Of a stretch of 64,000 nucleotides of DNA, positions 8,229 through 15,928 are shown in pieces. The notes beneath the pieces are model-generated. The model saw nothing but the letters and a program-made list of their open reading frames with translations, ran no database searches and was not told where the DNA came from. Numbering within the stretch: position 1 is the first letter of the stretch; each line of letters opens with the position of its first letter. This DNA comes from JAKVBK01 sp022447275 (GTDB taxonomy: Bacteria; Pseudomonadota; Alphaproteobacteria; Rhodobacterales; Rhodobacteraceae): positions 2,418,001-2,482,000 of the forward strand of contig CP138932.1 of NCBI GenBank assembly GCA_047125605.1, given 5' to 3'. Made by a program: the position numbers and the translations under genes.

Positions 8229-9407
8229 TCAGTCGATCCGCTCGATCGCGATTGCGATGCCCTGGCCGCCACCGATGCACATGGTGATCAGGCCCTTGCG
8301 CCCGCCTGTACGCTCCAGCTCATGCAGCGCCTTCACGGTGATGATTGCGCCGGTTGCGCCGACCGGATGGCCCAAGGCAATGGCCCCACCGTTCGGGTTC
8401 ACCTTGGCAGCATCAAGGCCGAGCCCCTTGTTCACCGCAAGCGCCTGAGCCGCAAAAGCCTCGTTGGATTCGACCACATCAAAGTCTTCGACCGTCAGAC
8501 CCGTGCGCGCCAACAGCTTCTCCACGGCTGGCACGGGCCCAATTCCCATCACCTCAGGGCGCACCCCGGCATGGGCATAGCCCAGCACGCGGGCCCGGGG
8601 CTTGAGCCCGGCAGCCTCAGCCGCATCGGCCCGGGCAAGAACAAGGGCGGCCGCCCCATCATTAATCCCGCTGGCATTGCCCGCAGTCACCCGGCCCTCC
8701 TTCTGGAAGGCAGGGGGTAGGCCCGCCAGCTTTTCCATGGAGGTGGATTTGGGATGTTCATCGGTGTCGAAAGGCACCATCTCGCGGCGCACCTTTACAT
8801 CGACAGGCACAATCTGGCTGGCGAAGTACCCGGCCTCGATCGCGGCGGCTGCACGTGTCTGGCTCTCGAGGGCAAAGCTGTCCATCTGCGCACGGCTGAC
8901 GTTGTGCTCCTGAGCAACATTCTCGGCGGTCACGCCCATATGGCCGGTGCCAAAGGGGCAGTGCAGCGCACCAATCATCATATCGACCGCAGCCGTATCG
9001 CCCATCTTCTGGCCAAAACGGGCCGAGCTCAGGATATGCGGCGCGCGGCTCATGCTTTCCGCCCCGCCGGCAAGGCCGAAATCCGCATCTCCCATCGCCA
9101 GGGACTGCACCGTCGAGACAATGGCCTGTACGCCAGACCCGCAGAGACGGTTCACATTCATCGCCGGGGTGCTGTCGGGAATGCCCGCCTCCATCGCCGC
9201 AGCGCGCGACAAATACATGTCACGCGGACCGGTGTTGATCACGTGGCCGTAGCTGACATGGCCAATCTGGCCACCTTCCACACCTGCCCGCTCCAAAGCG
9301 GCCTTCGCAACGGTTGCCCCAAGGGTGATTGCCTCTGTCCCTGCAAGGCTTCCGCCAAAGGTGCCGATCGCGGTCCGTGCGCCGCTGAGAATGACGATGT
9401 CGTCCAT
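8229..9407 (-). CDS. Acetyl-CoA C-acyltransferase (thiolase), beta-ketothiolase type
   Basis: A 392-residue thiolase that interconverts acyl-CoA plus acetyl-CoA with 3-ketoacyl-CoA. The acylated nucleophile is in NRLCGSGVQAI (Cys near residue 90), and the C-terminal acid/base pair is in NPNGGAIALGHPVGATGA and the Cys of CIGGGQGIA. PhbA-like and BktB-like enzymes share these motifs. Neither phaB nor fatty-acid oxidation genes are adjacent, so the role (polyhydroxyalkanoate, ketone or leucine/propionyl metabolism) is open. The start at 9407 has AGGAG eight bases upstream; the 9425 start adds six non-conserved residues. A terminator follows at 8160-8192. Confidence 0.92.
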   Translation of the reverse strand: MDDIVILSGARTAIGTFGGSLAGTEAITLGATVAKAALERAGVEGGQIGHVSYGHVINTGPRDMYLSRAAAMEAGIPDSTPAMNVNRLCGSGVQAIVSTVQSLAMGDADFGLAGGAESMSRAPHILSSARFGQKMGDTAAVDMMIGALHCPFGTGHMGVTAENVAQEHNVSRAQMDSFALESQTRAAAAIEAGYFASQIVPVDVKVRREMVPFDTDEHPKSTSMEKLAGLPPAFQKEGRVTAGNASGINDGAAALVLARADAAEAAGLKPRARVLGYAHAGVRPEVMGIGPVPAVEKLLARTGLTVEDFDVVESNEAFAAQALAVNKGLGLDAAKVNPNGGAIALGHPVGATGAIITVKALHELERTGGRKGLITMCIGGGQGIAIAIERID

Positions 9408-9669
9408 GGTGCCTTCTCCTCTCAATTCTGGGCCTCTTTTGCCGTGAGCGGCAGGCAGATGCCATCGTTACGCTACGCCCTATCTCAGATGCGCACTCAT
9501 CGATCTGCGCACTCTTGCGGCGATCAATGCCAGGAAGCAGCGCAATTCCGCACAAAAACTAGCGCACCTGACGTGCAGGTCATCCCGTTTTGGGTATGGT
9601 TTTCCTAGCCAACCCCTCAGCGACCGGGCAAAACTGGCACCATAACAAACCGCTGACAGGTACAGGCAC

Positions 9670-11022
9670 GTGAACAAGAAAATTTGGGGATGGTTTTTCT
9701 TTGACTGGGCGAGCCAGCCCTACAACACCTTGCTCCTGACATTCATCTTTGGCCCCTACATCACCGAAGTTCTGGGCGACGGGACGAAAGCGCAGGCGAC
9801 ATGGGGGTACGGGGTGGCGGCCGCCGGATTGCTGATCGCAGTCTCTGCCCCCTTTCTGGGAGCGATTGCGGATCGTTCCGGCGGGCGCATGGGGTTCATC
9901 TGGCTGTTCTCAATCTTCTATGTGGTTGGCGCGGCGGGGCTATGGATCGCCAGCCCGGACAGCCTGAACCTGTTCTGGGTAATGGCGTTCTTTGCGCTCG
10001 GCCTGATCGGCATGGAAATGGCGACGATCTTCACCAATGCCATGCTGCCAGACCTTGGCGCCCGCGATGAAATTGGTAAAATTTCGGGCTCGGGTTGGGC
10101 GTTTGGCTATTGCGGCGGCGTGCTGTCACTTGTGGTGATGCTCACCCTGTTTGCGGAAAGCGCCACAACCGGCAAAACCCTGATCGGGCTTGATCCGATT
10201 TTCGGGCTCGATGCCGAAGCGCGCGAGGGCACCCGTGCAGTGGGGCCCCTGACCGCGCTTTGGTATGTGGTTTTCATGATCCCGTTCTTCCTTTGGGTGC
10301 GTGAGAAAAAACGCCCCGATGCTCTGCCCATCGGACAAGCCGTGGCGGGAGCTTGGCCTGCGCTGAAAGATTCGTTGAAGCGGCTGCCATCGAACCAGTC
10401 GCTCTTTGCCTATCTCGGCTCTTCCATGTTCTATCGCGACGCGCTGAACGGAATGTATGTCTTTGGCGGGATCTACGCCGCTGGCGTGTTGGGATGGGAA
10501 ACCGTCGACGTGGGTATCTTTGGCATTCTTGCCGCGGTGACGGGGGCGCTTTTCGCGTGGCTGGGCGGCAAGGCAGACACCCGTTATGGCCCCAAACCAG
10601 TGATCACCATAAGCGTCGCTGCTTTGGTCCTGATCTCCCTTGGGGTCATCTATATCTCGCCGACATCCGTCTTTGGCATGTCCGTTGCGGAAGGCTCTGC
10701 ACTGCCCTCTATCGCGTTCTATGCCATGGGCGCAGGGATCGGCGCCGCCGGTGGTGTACTGCAATCCGCCAGCCGGACCATGCTGGTGCGCCAAGCGGAT
10801 CCAACTCGGATCACCGAAAGTTTCGGCCTCTACGCGCTGGCGGGCAAGGCCACCTCTTTTGTGGCACCTCTGACGATTGGCCTGACGACAGACATCACAG
10901 GCAGCCAGCAGGCGGGCATTGCGCCTGTCGTGGTGCTGCTTTTGATCGGGTTGGTTCTGCTGTGGTGGGTTGATCCGGAAGGCAACAGGCCCGCCGCTCC
11001 AGTCGCGGAGGCTGCAGAATGA
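9670..11022 (+). CDS. MFS transporter, Atg22-like / UMF1 family
   Basis: A 450-residue polytopic inner-membrane protein with about twelve hydrophobic segments. The N-terminus (IWGWFFFDWASQPYNTLLLTF split at TF) with the FDWAxQPY signature identifies the UMF1 family, related to yeast vacuolar Atg22 amino-acid effluxer. The substrate of bacterial members is unknown. A GTG start at 9670 is used because the signature begins right after it. Its stop overlaps the start of mepA by 4 bp (ATGA), so the two are translationally coupled. Confidence 0.88.
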   Translation: MNKKIWGWFFFDWASQPYNTLLLTFIFGPYITEVLGDGTKAQATWGYGVAAAGLLIAVSAPFLGAIADRSGGRMGFIWLFSIFYVVGAAGLWIASPDSLNLFWVMAFFALGLIGMEMATIFTNAMLPDLGARDEIGKISGSGWAFGYCGGVLSLVVMLTLFAESATTGKTLIGLDPIFGLDAEAREGTRAVGPLTALWYVVFMIPFFLWVREKKRPDALPIGQAVAGAWPALKDSLKRLPSNQSLFAYLGSSMFYRDALNGMYVFGGIYAAGVLGWETVDVGIFGILAAVTGALFAWLGGKADTRYGPKPVITISVAALVLISLGVIYISPTSVFGMSVAEGSALPSIAFYAMGAGIGAAGGVLQSASRTMLVRQADPTRITESFGLYALAGKATSFVAPLTIGLTTDITGSQQAGIAPVVVLLLIGLVLLWWVDPEGNRPAAPVAEAAE

Positions 11023-11921
11023 AACGCGCCGTCCTGTCCGCCTTGATCGCCGTGACTCTTGGCATCGTTGCCCCTGCAGCGCAGTCAGAGACCAAGGCCA
11101 ACCAACTGTTCGGCGCAAAACGCAGCGCCGCGCCTATGGCCCCCGCCGCCATTGGCAGCTATGCGAAAGGCTGTGCCGCAGGGCTGGTGCCCCTGGCACA
11201 GACCGGCCCCACTTGGCAGGCGATGCGCCTCAGCCGAAACCGTAACTGGGGCCATCCCGAAACGATCTCCTTCATCAAAGACCTCTCTGCCTATGCCGCG
11301 ACACTGCCGGGGTGGAAGGGCCTTTATGTGGGCGATATCGCCCAGCCCCGCGGAGGGCCGATGCTATCTGGACACCAATCCCACCAAACCGGACTGGACG
11401 TGGATTTCTGGATGCTGCCCGCCAACCGGCTGGATCTCACGCGGCGCGCACGCGAGAACCTGTCCTCGATCTCAGTTCGTTCCAGCGATCAGCGCAGGGT
11501 CAATGGCAATTACACGGCTCAGCATGCTGCCATCCTGCGTCATGCCGCCCAAGACCCGCGCGTGGACCGTATCTTTGTGACGCCCCCAGTGAAATTGGAG
11601 ATGTGCCAGACTGCGACCCGACGGGATCGGAAATGGCTGCGCAAGATCCGGCCGCTATCGGGCCATCACTATCATTTCCACGTGCGGCTGAAATGTCCGG
11701 CAGGCAACTCCGACTGCGTCACGCAGAAGCCCACAGTCCGGCAACTTTCCAAGGGGGGGGACGGATGCGATGCCACGCTCCAGTGGTGGGTCACTGACTT
11801 TCTTGACCCGCCAAAGCCCTCAGCCACACCCGCCAAACCTGCGCCACGCAAACGCGGCGCGCGTGACTACGTCATGGCTGATCTTCCCAGCCGCTGCCAA
11901 AATGTGCTGACGGCAGACTGA
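11019..11921 (+). CDS. mepA: Penicillin-insensitive murein DD-endopeptidase MepA
   Basis: A 300-residue periplasmic zinc metalloendopeptidase (family M74) that cleaves the D-Ala-meso-DAP crosslinks of peptidoglycan. A signal peptide (about residues 1-22) ends near APAAQS-E. Zinc ligands are visible in SGHQSHQTGLDVDFW (His and Asp) and in LSGHHYHFHVRLKCP (His). Length is close to E. coli MepA (274), with a Pro/Lys-rich C-terminal tail near residues 266-285. It is coupled to the upstream transporter and directly followed by the phytase/esterase-like gene. Confidence 0.93.
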   Translation: MKRAVLSALIAVTLGIVAPAAQSETKANQLFGAKRSAAPMAPAAIGSYAKGCAAGLVPLAQTGPTWQAMRLSRNRNWGHPETISFIKDLSAYAATLPGWKGLYVGDIAQPRGGPMLSGHQSHQTGLDVDFWMLPANRLDLTRRARENLSSISVRSSDQRRVNGNYTAQHAAILRHAAQDPRVDRIFVTPPVKLEMCQTATRRDRKWLRKIRPLSGHHYHFHVRLKCPAGNSDCVTQKPTVRQLSKGGDGCDATLQWWVTDFLDPPKPSATPAKPAPRKRGARDYVMADLPSRCQNVLTAD

Positions 11922-12860
11922 GTGGACTCCATGCAATTAATAAAGAAGCCTAGCTCGCACTGGGCACCCTTACTTGCGCTTGCTTGTGCCGTATTTGTCG
12001 CCACGCAAGCCTTTAATCGGTGCTCCTTTGCAGCAGGAGTACAAGTACTACAGCTTGAACCAAATTTAGAGATGCTGGGCGGTTGGTCCGCCATCGATGT
12101 GGACGCAACAGGACGGGAAGGCTGGATACTGAACGATGGCAGCTTTCTTGCGCGCATTGCGATCAGGCGCGATGATAAGGACACGATCGAAAGCATGTCC
12201 GTGCAGCCCTTCGGCTATCTTATCGCACCGACTGAAGGAAATGGCGTCGCGTCCTCCGACACCAGCTACCGCGATGCTGAGGGTCTAGTCAGGACACCAG
12301 ACGGTGGTGCTTTCATCCAGTTTGAACAACCTCCCCTTTTGCTTCGCGTTACCGAAGCCAACACGGTCAAACGACTTACCCCACTCCGTAAAGGCTTCCC
12401 AATCGGAAGTAATATTGGCCCAGAAGCTCTGGCACAGGATGCCAATGGCACCCTCTACACGCTGCCCGAGCGCCCTTTCCCAGAAGGCGAGCCATACACG
12501 CTCTGGGCCCAACCACTAAAAGGAACCTGGGCACCAATTCTCCAAATCCTGCGCAAAGGAAAACGCTGGCACATGACCGGCGCAGATATAGGGCCCGACG
12601 GGACACTTTACCTTTTGGAGCGTAGAATCACACTGGGCGGTTTCATGAGCAGAGTGCGCCACTTTTCTCTGTCCGCCCCGCAGTTGGAAACTCCCATGGA
12701 AGGAACAGTCGTTTACCAGTCTACGCCAGGTAAGCACGGTAATCTGGAGGGGCTGTCCGTGTGGCGCGATAGGTCTCAGAACCTAAGGCTGCTTATGATC
12801 GCAGATGACAATCACCTGCCCTTCCAGCGGGGCGAAATTGTCGAAGTGACGTTGCGCTAG
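11922..12860 (+). CDS. Secreted esterase-like activity of phytase family protein
   Basis: A 312-residue protein that resembles the beta-propeller phytase/esterase-like family of secreted proteins found in Rhodobacteraceae. The N-terminus has a hydrophobic segment (about residues 15-34) consistent with a signal peptide. WSAIDVD, DAEGLVRTPDGGAFIQFEQP and GPEALAQDANGTLYTLPERP are the repeated blade-like motifs with Asp/Glu and Gly-Thr-Leu-Tyr endings. Enzymatic activity is not established for close relatives. A GTG start at 11922 abuts the mepA stop; ATG at 11931 is the alternative. Base composition here is a little more AT-rich than in its neighbours. Confidence 0.72.
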   Translation: MDSMQLIKKPSSHWAPLLALACAVFVATQAFNRCSFAAGVQVLQLEPNLEMLGGWSAIDVDATGREGWILNDGSFLARIAIRRDDKDTIESMSVQPFGYLIAPTEGNGVASSDTSYRDAEGLVRTPDGGAFIQFEQPPLLLRVTEANTVKRLTPLRKGFPIGSNIGPEALAQDANGTLYTLPERPFPEGEPYTLWAQPLKGTWAPILQILRKGKRWHMTGADIGPDGTLYLLERRITLGGFMSRVRHFSLSAPQLETPMEGTVVYQSTPGKHGNLEGLSVWRDRSQNLRLLMIADDNHLPFQRGEIVEVTLR

Positions 12861-12977
12861 CCCCTTGCCACGGGGCAAATCAGCCGATATTGCGCGCCCG
12901 GTCCGCTCAAACGGACAGACCGCTCGCCCCGTTCGGGGCCAAGTCGCCGCAACCTTGTAAAAACGGGCATAGAAAAC

Positions 12978-13625
12978 ATGACACGCTCCGCACTTCCCGG
13001 AATTCTCGCCATGGCGGCGATCGTCGTCGCCTCCAACATCCTCGTGCAGTTCCTGCTGCTTGACGGCCTCCTGACCTGGGGGGCATTCACCTATCCTCTG
13101 GCCTTCCTCGTCACTGACCTGATGAACCGCCTCTACGGCCCGCGCGAGGCGCGGCAAGTGGTGCTGATCGGCTTTATCGTCGGTGTGTTCTGCTCGCTTG
13201 TGGGCACGCAGATCACCTTGCAGGGGGACGGCTACACCTACGCTGCCGTGGCCTTGCGCGTGGCCGTGGCCTCCGGAACCGCTTTCCTTGTGGCCCAACT
13301 GGTCGACGTGGCGATCTTCAATCGCTTCAAAGAAGGCAGCTGGTGGCGCGCACCGCTGATCTCAACGATCATCGGCTCCGCTCTCGATACGGCGCTGTTC
13401 TTCACCATCGCCTTCTCTGCATCGATCACATTCTTCGGCCCCGCAGCAGATGCCGAGATCAACTGGGCATGGGAATCGGTTCCCTTCCTGTTGGGTGGCC
13501 CCGACGCGCCGCTCTGGGTAAGCCTCGCGGTCGCAGACTGGATGGTGAAACTGTCCATGGCCCTGATCGCCTTGATCCCCTTCCGGTTCATCGTGATGCG
13601 CTTCAACCCGGCGCAATCGCTGTAA
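12978..13625 (+). CDS. VUT family queuosine precursor (preQ0/preQ1) transporter
   Basis: A 215-residue membrane protein with about six hydrophobic segments. The motif AFTYPLAFLVTDLMNRLYG (about residues 36-54) is the hallmark of the YhhQ/VUT family, and SALDTALFF near residue 138 is the second conserved stretch. E. coli YhhQ imports 7-cyano-7-deazaguanine for tRNA queuosine synthesis. queG, the last enzyme of the same pathway, lies 3 kb away. The 117-bp leader holds two short gcccc/ggggc hairpins, but I could not match a preQ1 riboswitch consensus. Confidence 0.85.
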   Translation: MTRSALPGILAMAAIVVASNILVQFLLLDGLLTWGAFTYPLAFLVTDLMNRLYGPREARQVVLIGFIVGVFCSLVGTQITLQGDGYTYAAVALRVAVASGTAFLVAQLVDVAIFNRFKEGSWWRAPLISTIIGSALDTALFFTIAFSASITFFGPAADAEINWAWESVPFLLGGPDAPLWVSLAVADWMVKLSMALIALIPFRFIVMRFNPAQSL

Positions 13626-13733
13626 TGCGCAGCTTTCAGGCGGTTTCAGAGCCGCCTGAAAGCGATTGCCTATATTTTGTGCAGATAAAGCGCTGACAAC
13701 CTCCATATTGTAGGTGGCCGGATCACAACCCCA

Positions 13734-13762
13734 TTGACTTGTAGGCTCAATGTGGCACGCTG
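13734..13762 (+). promoter_or_regulatory. Possible promoter of the short transcript at 13.76 kb
   Basis: A good -35 hexamer, TTGACT, is at 13734-13739. No strong -10 is visible about 17 bases downstream, where ACGCTG sits at 13757-13762. Alphaproteobacterial housekeeping promoters often have a weak -10, so this is only a candidate. It lies upstream of the tiny ORFs and the terminator at 13930-13963. Confidence 0.4.
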
Positions 13763-13792
13763 ATGTCGAACGCAACAATTGAAAGGAGGTGA
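13763..13792 (+). other. Nine-codon mini-ORF overlapping a very strong Shine-Dalgarno
   Basis: ATG at 13763 opens a nine-residue frame (MSNATIERR) that ends in TGA at 13790-13792, inside the extended Shine-Dalgarno of the next tiny ORF. If translated, ribosomes would terminate on that site, an arrangement typical of translational coupling or leader control. No conservation could be tested, so it may simply be chance. Confidence 0.3.
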
Positions 13793-13853
13793 TCCAGTGT
13801 CGAGAGTTGAGCTGGAGAGAGGTGTCGGGACAACACGGAGGGCGCGCCGTTAA
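13781..13853 (+). CDS. Tiny ORF (18 aa) with a 15-nt perfect anti-SD match
   Basis: Bases 13781-13795 (gaaaggaggtgatcc) are perfectly complementary to the 3' end of 16S rRNA (ggatcacctcctttc). A GTG codon follows at 13797 and opens an 18-residue frame, VSRVELERGVGTTRRARR, ending in TAA at 13851. The peptide is basic at its C-terminus and has no recognised family. The unit is closed by a strong terminator at 13930-13963. It could be a real small protein, a leader or a ribosome-binding RNA. The feature includes the Shine-Dalgarno; the coding part is 13797-13853. Confidence 0.45.
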
Positions 13854-13929
13854 GGCAGACCTTGGCGCAGATGTGCCGTCCGTGCGGTAGGTCAATATAC
13901 CACCTGACCGACCCCACCTCCAAGATACT

Positions 13930-13963
13930 CGAAGGGCCGCCTTTCCACAGGCGGCCCTTTTTG
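13930..13963 (+). terminator. Strong Rho-independent terminator
   Basis: Bases 13933-13941 (agggccgcc) pair perfectly with 13950-13958 (ggcggccct) around an eight-base loop, followed by five T at 13958-13962. It ends the short transcript that carries the tiny ORF at 13797. The remaining bases to arfB at 14250 contain no convincing gene. Confidence 0.9.
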
Positions 13964-14166
13964 ATGCCCGCCTTGTTGATGCGCGTCTTTTTATGCCCGG
14001 CCCGCATGATCCCTGCCCCGCACAAAGACAGCAAACCAGACGTTCCCAAGGGGCCGCTCGGGCACCGCTGTCAGATGCTACGCGCATAGAACAGGCCATT
14101 CACCGCCAGCCCGACGTTTCCCGCCCGCTCGGGCGCCATCCACGCGCTGCTCCAAAGCCCCGCCCC

Positions 14167-14187
14167 ATCATCTTGGCAAAAATACTC
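14167..14187 (+). repeat. Copy 1 of a short dispersed repeat
   Basis: This 21-base stretch (tcatcttgg followed by caaaaatactc) matches the one at 19387-19407 at 19 of 21 positions. Both copies are intergenic. I recall similar motifs in other Rhodobacteraceae genomes, but could not test that. Confidence 0.45.
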
Positions 14188-14249
14188 AATCTACTGGCAC
14201 AGCACCAAACGCTCTCGCAACATCGTCCCTGCAGGACTATGCTTCCCCC

Positions 14250-14669
14250 ATGCTGCGGATATCCGATACGATTGCCCTCCAGGATTGGGAACTGACCGAA
14301 GTCTTTACCCGGTCGTCCGGCCCGGGGGGACAACATGTCAACAAGGTCTCCTCGGCGGTGGAGTTGCGCTTTGCCGCCGCAAGCAGCCCCTCCTTGCCCA
14401 CCGACGCCAAACAACGGCTCAAACGCCTCGCCGGCCGGCGCTGGACAGATGGCGGAGAAATCGTGCTCCGCGTCGAAGACACCCGCAGCCAGACCAGAAA
14501 CCGCGAGATCGCACGCGCCCGCTTGGCCGAGATGATCACGGCTGCCCTCGTGCGGCCCAAAAGGCGCATCCCCACCAAGCCCAGCCTTGGGGCCCGCAAA
14601 CGCCGCCTCGATGCCAAAACACGCCGGGCGGGGGTAAAGGCCCTGCGCGGCAAGGTAGATCCCGAATGA
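14250..14669 (+). CDS. arfB: Alternative ribosome-rescue factor ArfB (YaeJ/ICT1-like peptidyl-tRNA hydrolase)
   Basis: A 139-residue codon-independent release factor that frees peptides from stalled ribosomes lacking a stop codon. The catalytic GGQ is in SSGPGGQHVNKVSSAVELRF (about residues 24-43). The Lys/Arg-rich C-terminal tail (KPSLGARKRRLDAKTRR) is the part known to enter the empty mRNA channel. Length matches E. coli YaeJ (140). Its stop overlaps the start of the next gene by 4 bp (ATGA). Confidence 0.93.
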   Translation: MLRISDTIALQDWELTEVFTRSSGPGGQHVNKVSSAVELRFAAASSPSLPTDAKQRLKRLAGRRWTDGGEIVLRVEDTRSQTRNREIARARLAEMITAALVRPKRRIPTKPSLGARKRRLDAKTRRAGVKALRGKVDPE

Positions 14670-15928
14670 GTATGCCGTCCTCTTTGCTGCAGCGACGGGC
14701 GGCCCGCCTCGGCCCGAATGTCTCAACCTTCTACGATACGCCCCTGCATATCCTGCGCGGGGAAGGCTGCTGGCTCTGGGATGCCGACGGGCGGCGCTAT
14801 CTCGATGCCTATAACAACGTGCCTCACGTGGGCCACGCCCATCCCAGGGTTGTCGCTGCCATGTCAGAACAGGCCGCGCAGCTGAACACCCACAGCCGTT
14901 ACATGCACACAGGCATCCTCGACTATCTTGATCGGCTGACAGGCCTTCTGGGCCATGGGCTCGATCAAGCCGTCATGACTTGCACAGGTTCAGAGGCCAT
15001 GGATGTGGCCCTGCGCATGGCGCAGGCCGCAACAGGCGCCACAGGATTGATCGCAACGGACAACACCTATCATGGCAACACCAGTGCCGTGACAGCCCTG
15101 TCAACACGCCGCCCCCCCATCGGAGGGCGCCCGCCCCATGTGCGCCTCGTCCCCGCACCCGATGCCCTGAGCGGGCTGGACAGTGACATCTTTGCGGCCC
15201 ATGTGGCCGAAGCGGCCACCGCGCTGCAGGAAGAAGGCTTCGGCGTTGCAGCCCTCATAGTTTGCCCAGCGCTGGCCAATGAGGGCCTGCCTTGTCCACC
15301 TGCCGGGTTTCTACAACCCGCAGCCGCGCAGGTGCGGAAAGCGGGCGGCCTTCTGATCGCCGATGAGATCCAGCCCGGTTTCGGTCGGCTAGGCAGCCAT
15401 TGGTGGGGGTTTGAACAGCAGGGCCTCAGACCCGACATCGTGTGCCTGGGCAAGCCCATGGGCAACGGCTATCCCGTGGCCGCAGCGATTGGAACCGCGC
15501 CCGTCGTGTCAGCCTTCCGCACTGCCTTCGGCTATTTCAACACCTTCGCCGCGTCCCCGGTTGCAGCGGCAACGGCCACAGCCGTGCTGGACGTGCTGGA
15601 GGAGGAAAACCTGCGCCAGAACGCCGAGGCCACAGGTGCAGCCCTGCTGGCCAGAATGCGCAGCATGCAGCACCCACGCATTGCGGACACACGGGGCCAC
15701 GGCCTGTTCTTTGCCATGGAATTTCAGACAGAAGAGGGCACGCCCTGCCCCGTTACAGCGAAGGCCGTTGTCGAAGGCCTGAAAGCGCGGGGCGTCCTGG
15801 CCGGCGCCATTGGCCGGCAGCAACATATCCTGAAGCTGCGCCCCCCCATGGTGTTTGGCCCAGCCGAGGCAGATCTGCTGAGCACAGCACTGCAAGAAAC
15901 GCTGGAAGCGCTTCCCGATGTTCCCTGA
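14666..15928 (+). CDS. Class III aminotransferase-fold phospho-lyase (ethanolamine-phosphate / phosphohydroxylysine phospholyase-like)
   Basis: A 420-residue PLP enzyme. The N-terminal segment YLDAYNNVPHVGHAHP, followed closely by LNTHSRYMH, resembles the vertebrate AGXT2L1/AGXT2L2 proteins (ethanolamine-phosphate and 5-phosphohydroxylysine phospho-lyases) rather than ordinary transaminases. The PLP Asp is in LIADEIQPGFGRLG and the Lys in CLGKPMGNGYPVAAAI. These enzymes convert a phosphorylated amino alcohol to aldehyde, ammonia and phosphate. The start at 14666 overlaps arfB by 4 bp. The next gene, a small-molecule kinase overlapping by 11 bp, is the expected supplier of the phosphorylated substrate. 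The exact substrate is inferred only. Confidence 0.85.
   Translation: MSMPSSLLQRRAARLGPNVSTFYDTPLHILRGEGCWLWDADGRRYLDAYNNVPHVGHAHPRVVAAMSEQAAQLNTHSRYMHTGILDYLDRLTGLLGHGLDQAVMTCTGSEAMDVALRMAQAATGATGLIATDNTYHGNTSAVTALSTRRPPIGGRPPHVRLVPAPDALSGLDSDIFAAHVAEAATALQEEGFGVAALIVCPALANEGLPCPPAGFLQPAAAQVRKAGGLLIADEIQPGFGRLGSHWWGFEQQGLRPDIVCLGKPMGNGYPVAAAIGTAPVVSAFRTAFGYFNTFAASPVAAATATAVLDVLEEENLRQNAEATGAALLARMRSMQHPRIADTRGHGLFFAMEFQTEEGTPCPVTAKAVVEGLKARGVLAGAIGRQQHILKLRPPMVFGPAEADLLSTALQETLEALPDVP

Noticed and set aside
7576..8448. 290-codon plus-strand frame opposite the kinase and thiolase genes
   Set aside because: It is Ser/Ala-rich shadow sequence that crosses the thiolase terminator; no motif.
12861..12977. 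preQ1 riboswitch upstream of the queuosine-precursor transporter
   Set aside because: Two short hairpins exist, but no conserved preQ1-I/II/III core could be matched by eye; a covariance search would be decisive.
13781..13795. Fragment of a 16S rRNA gene on the minus strand
   Set aside because: Only the last 15 bases match the 16S 3' end; the preceding minus-strand sequence lacks the conserved 16S helix 45 sequence, so it is an SD-like site instead.
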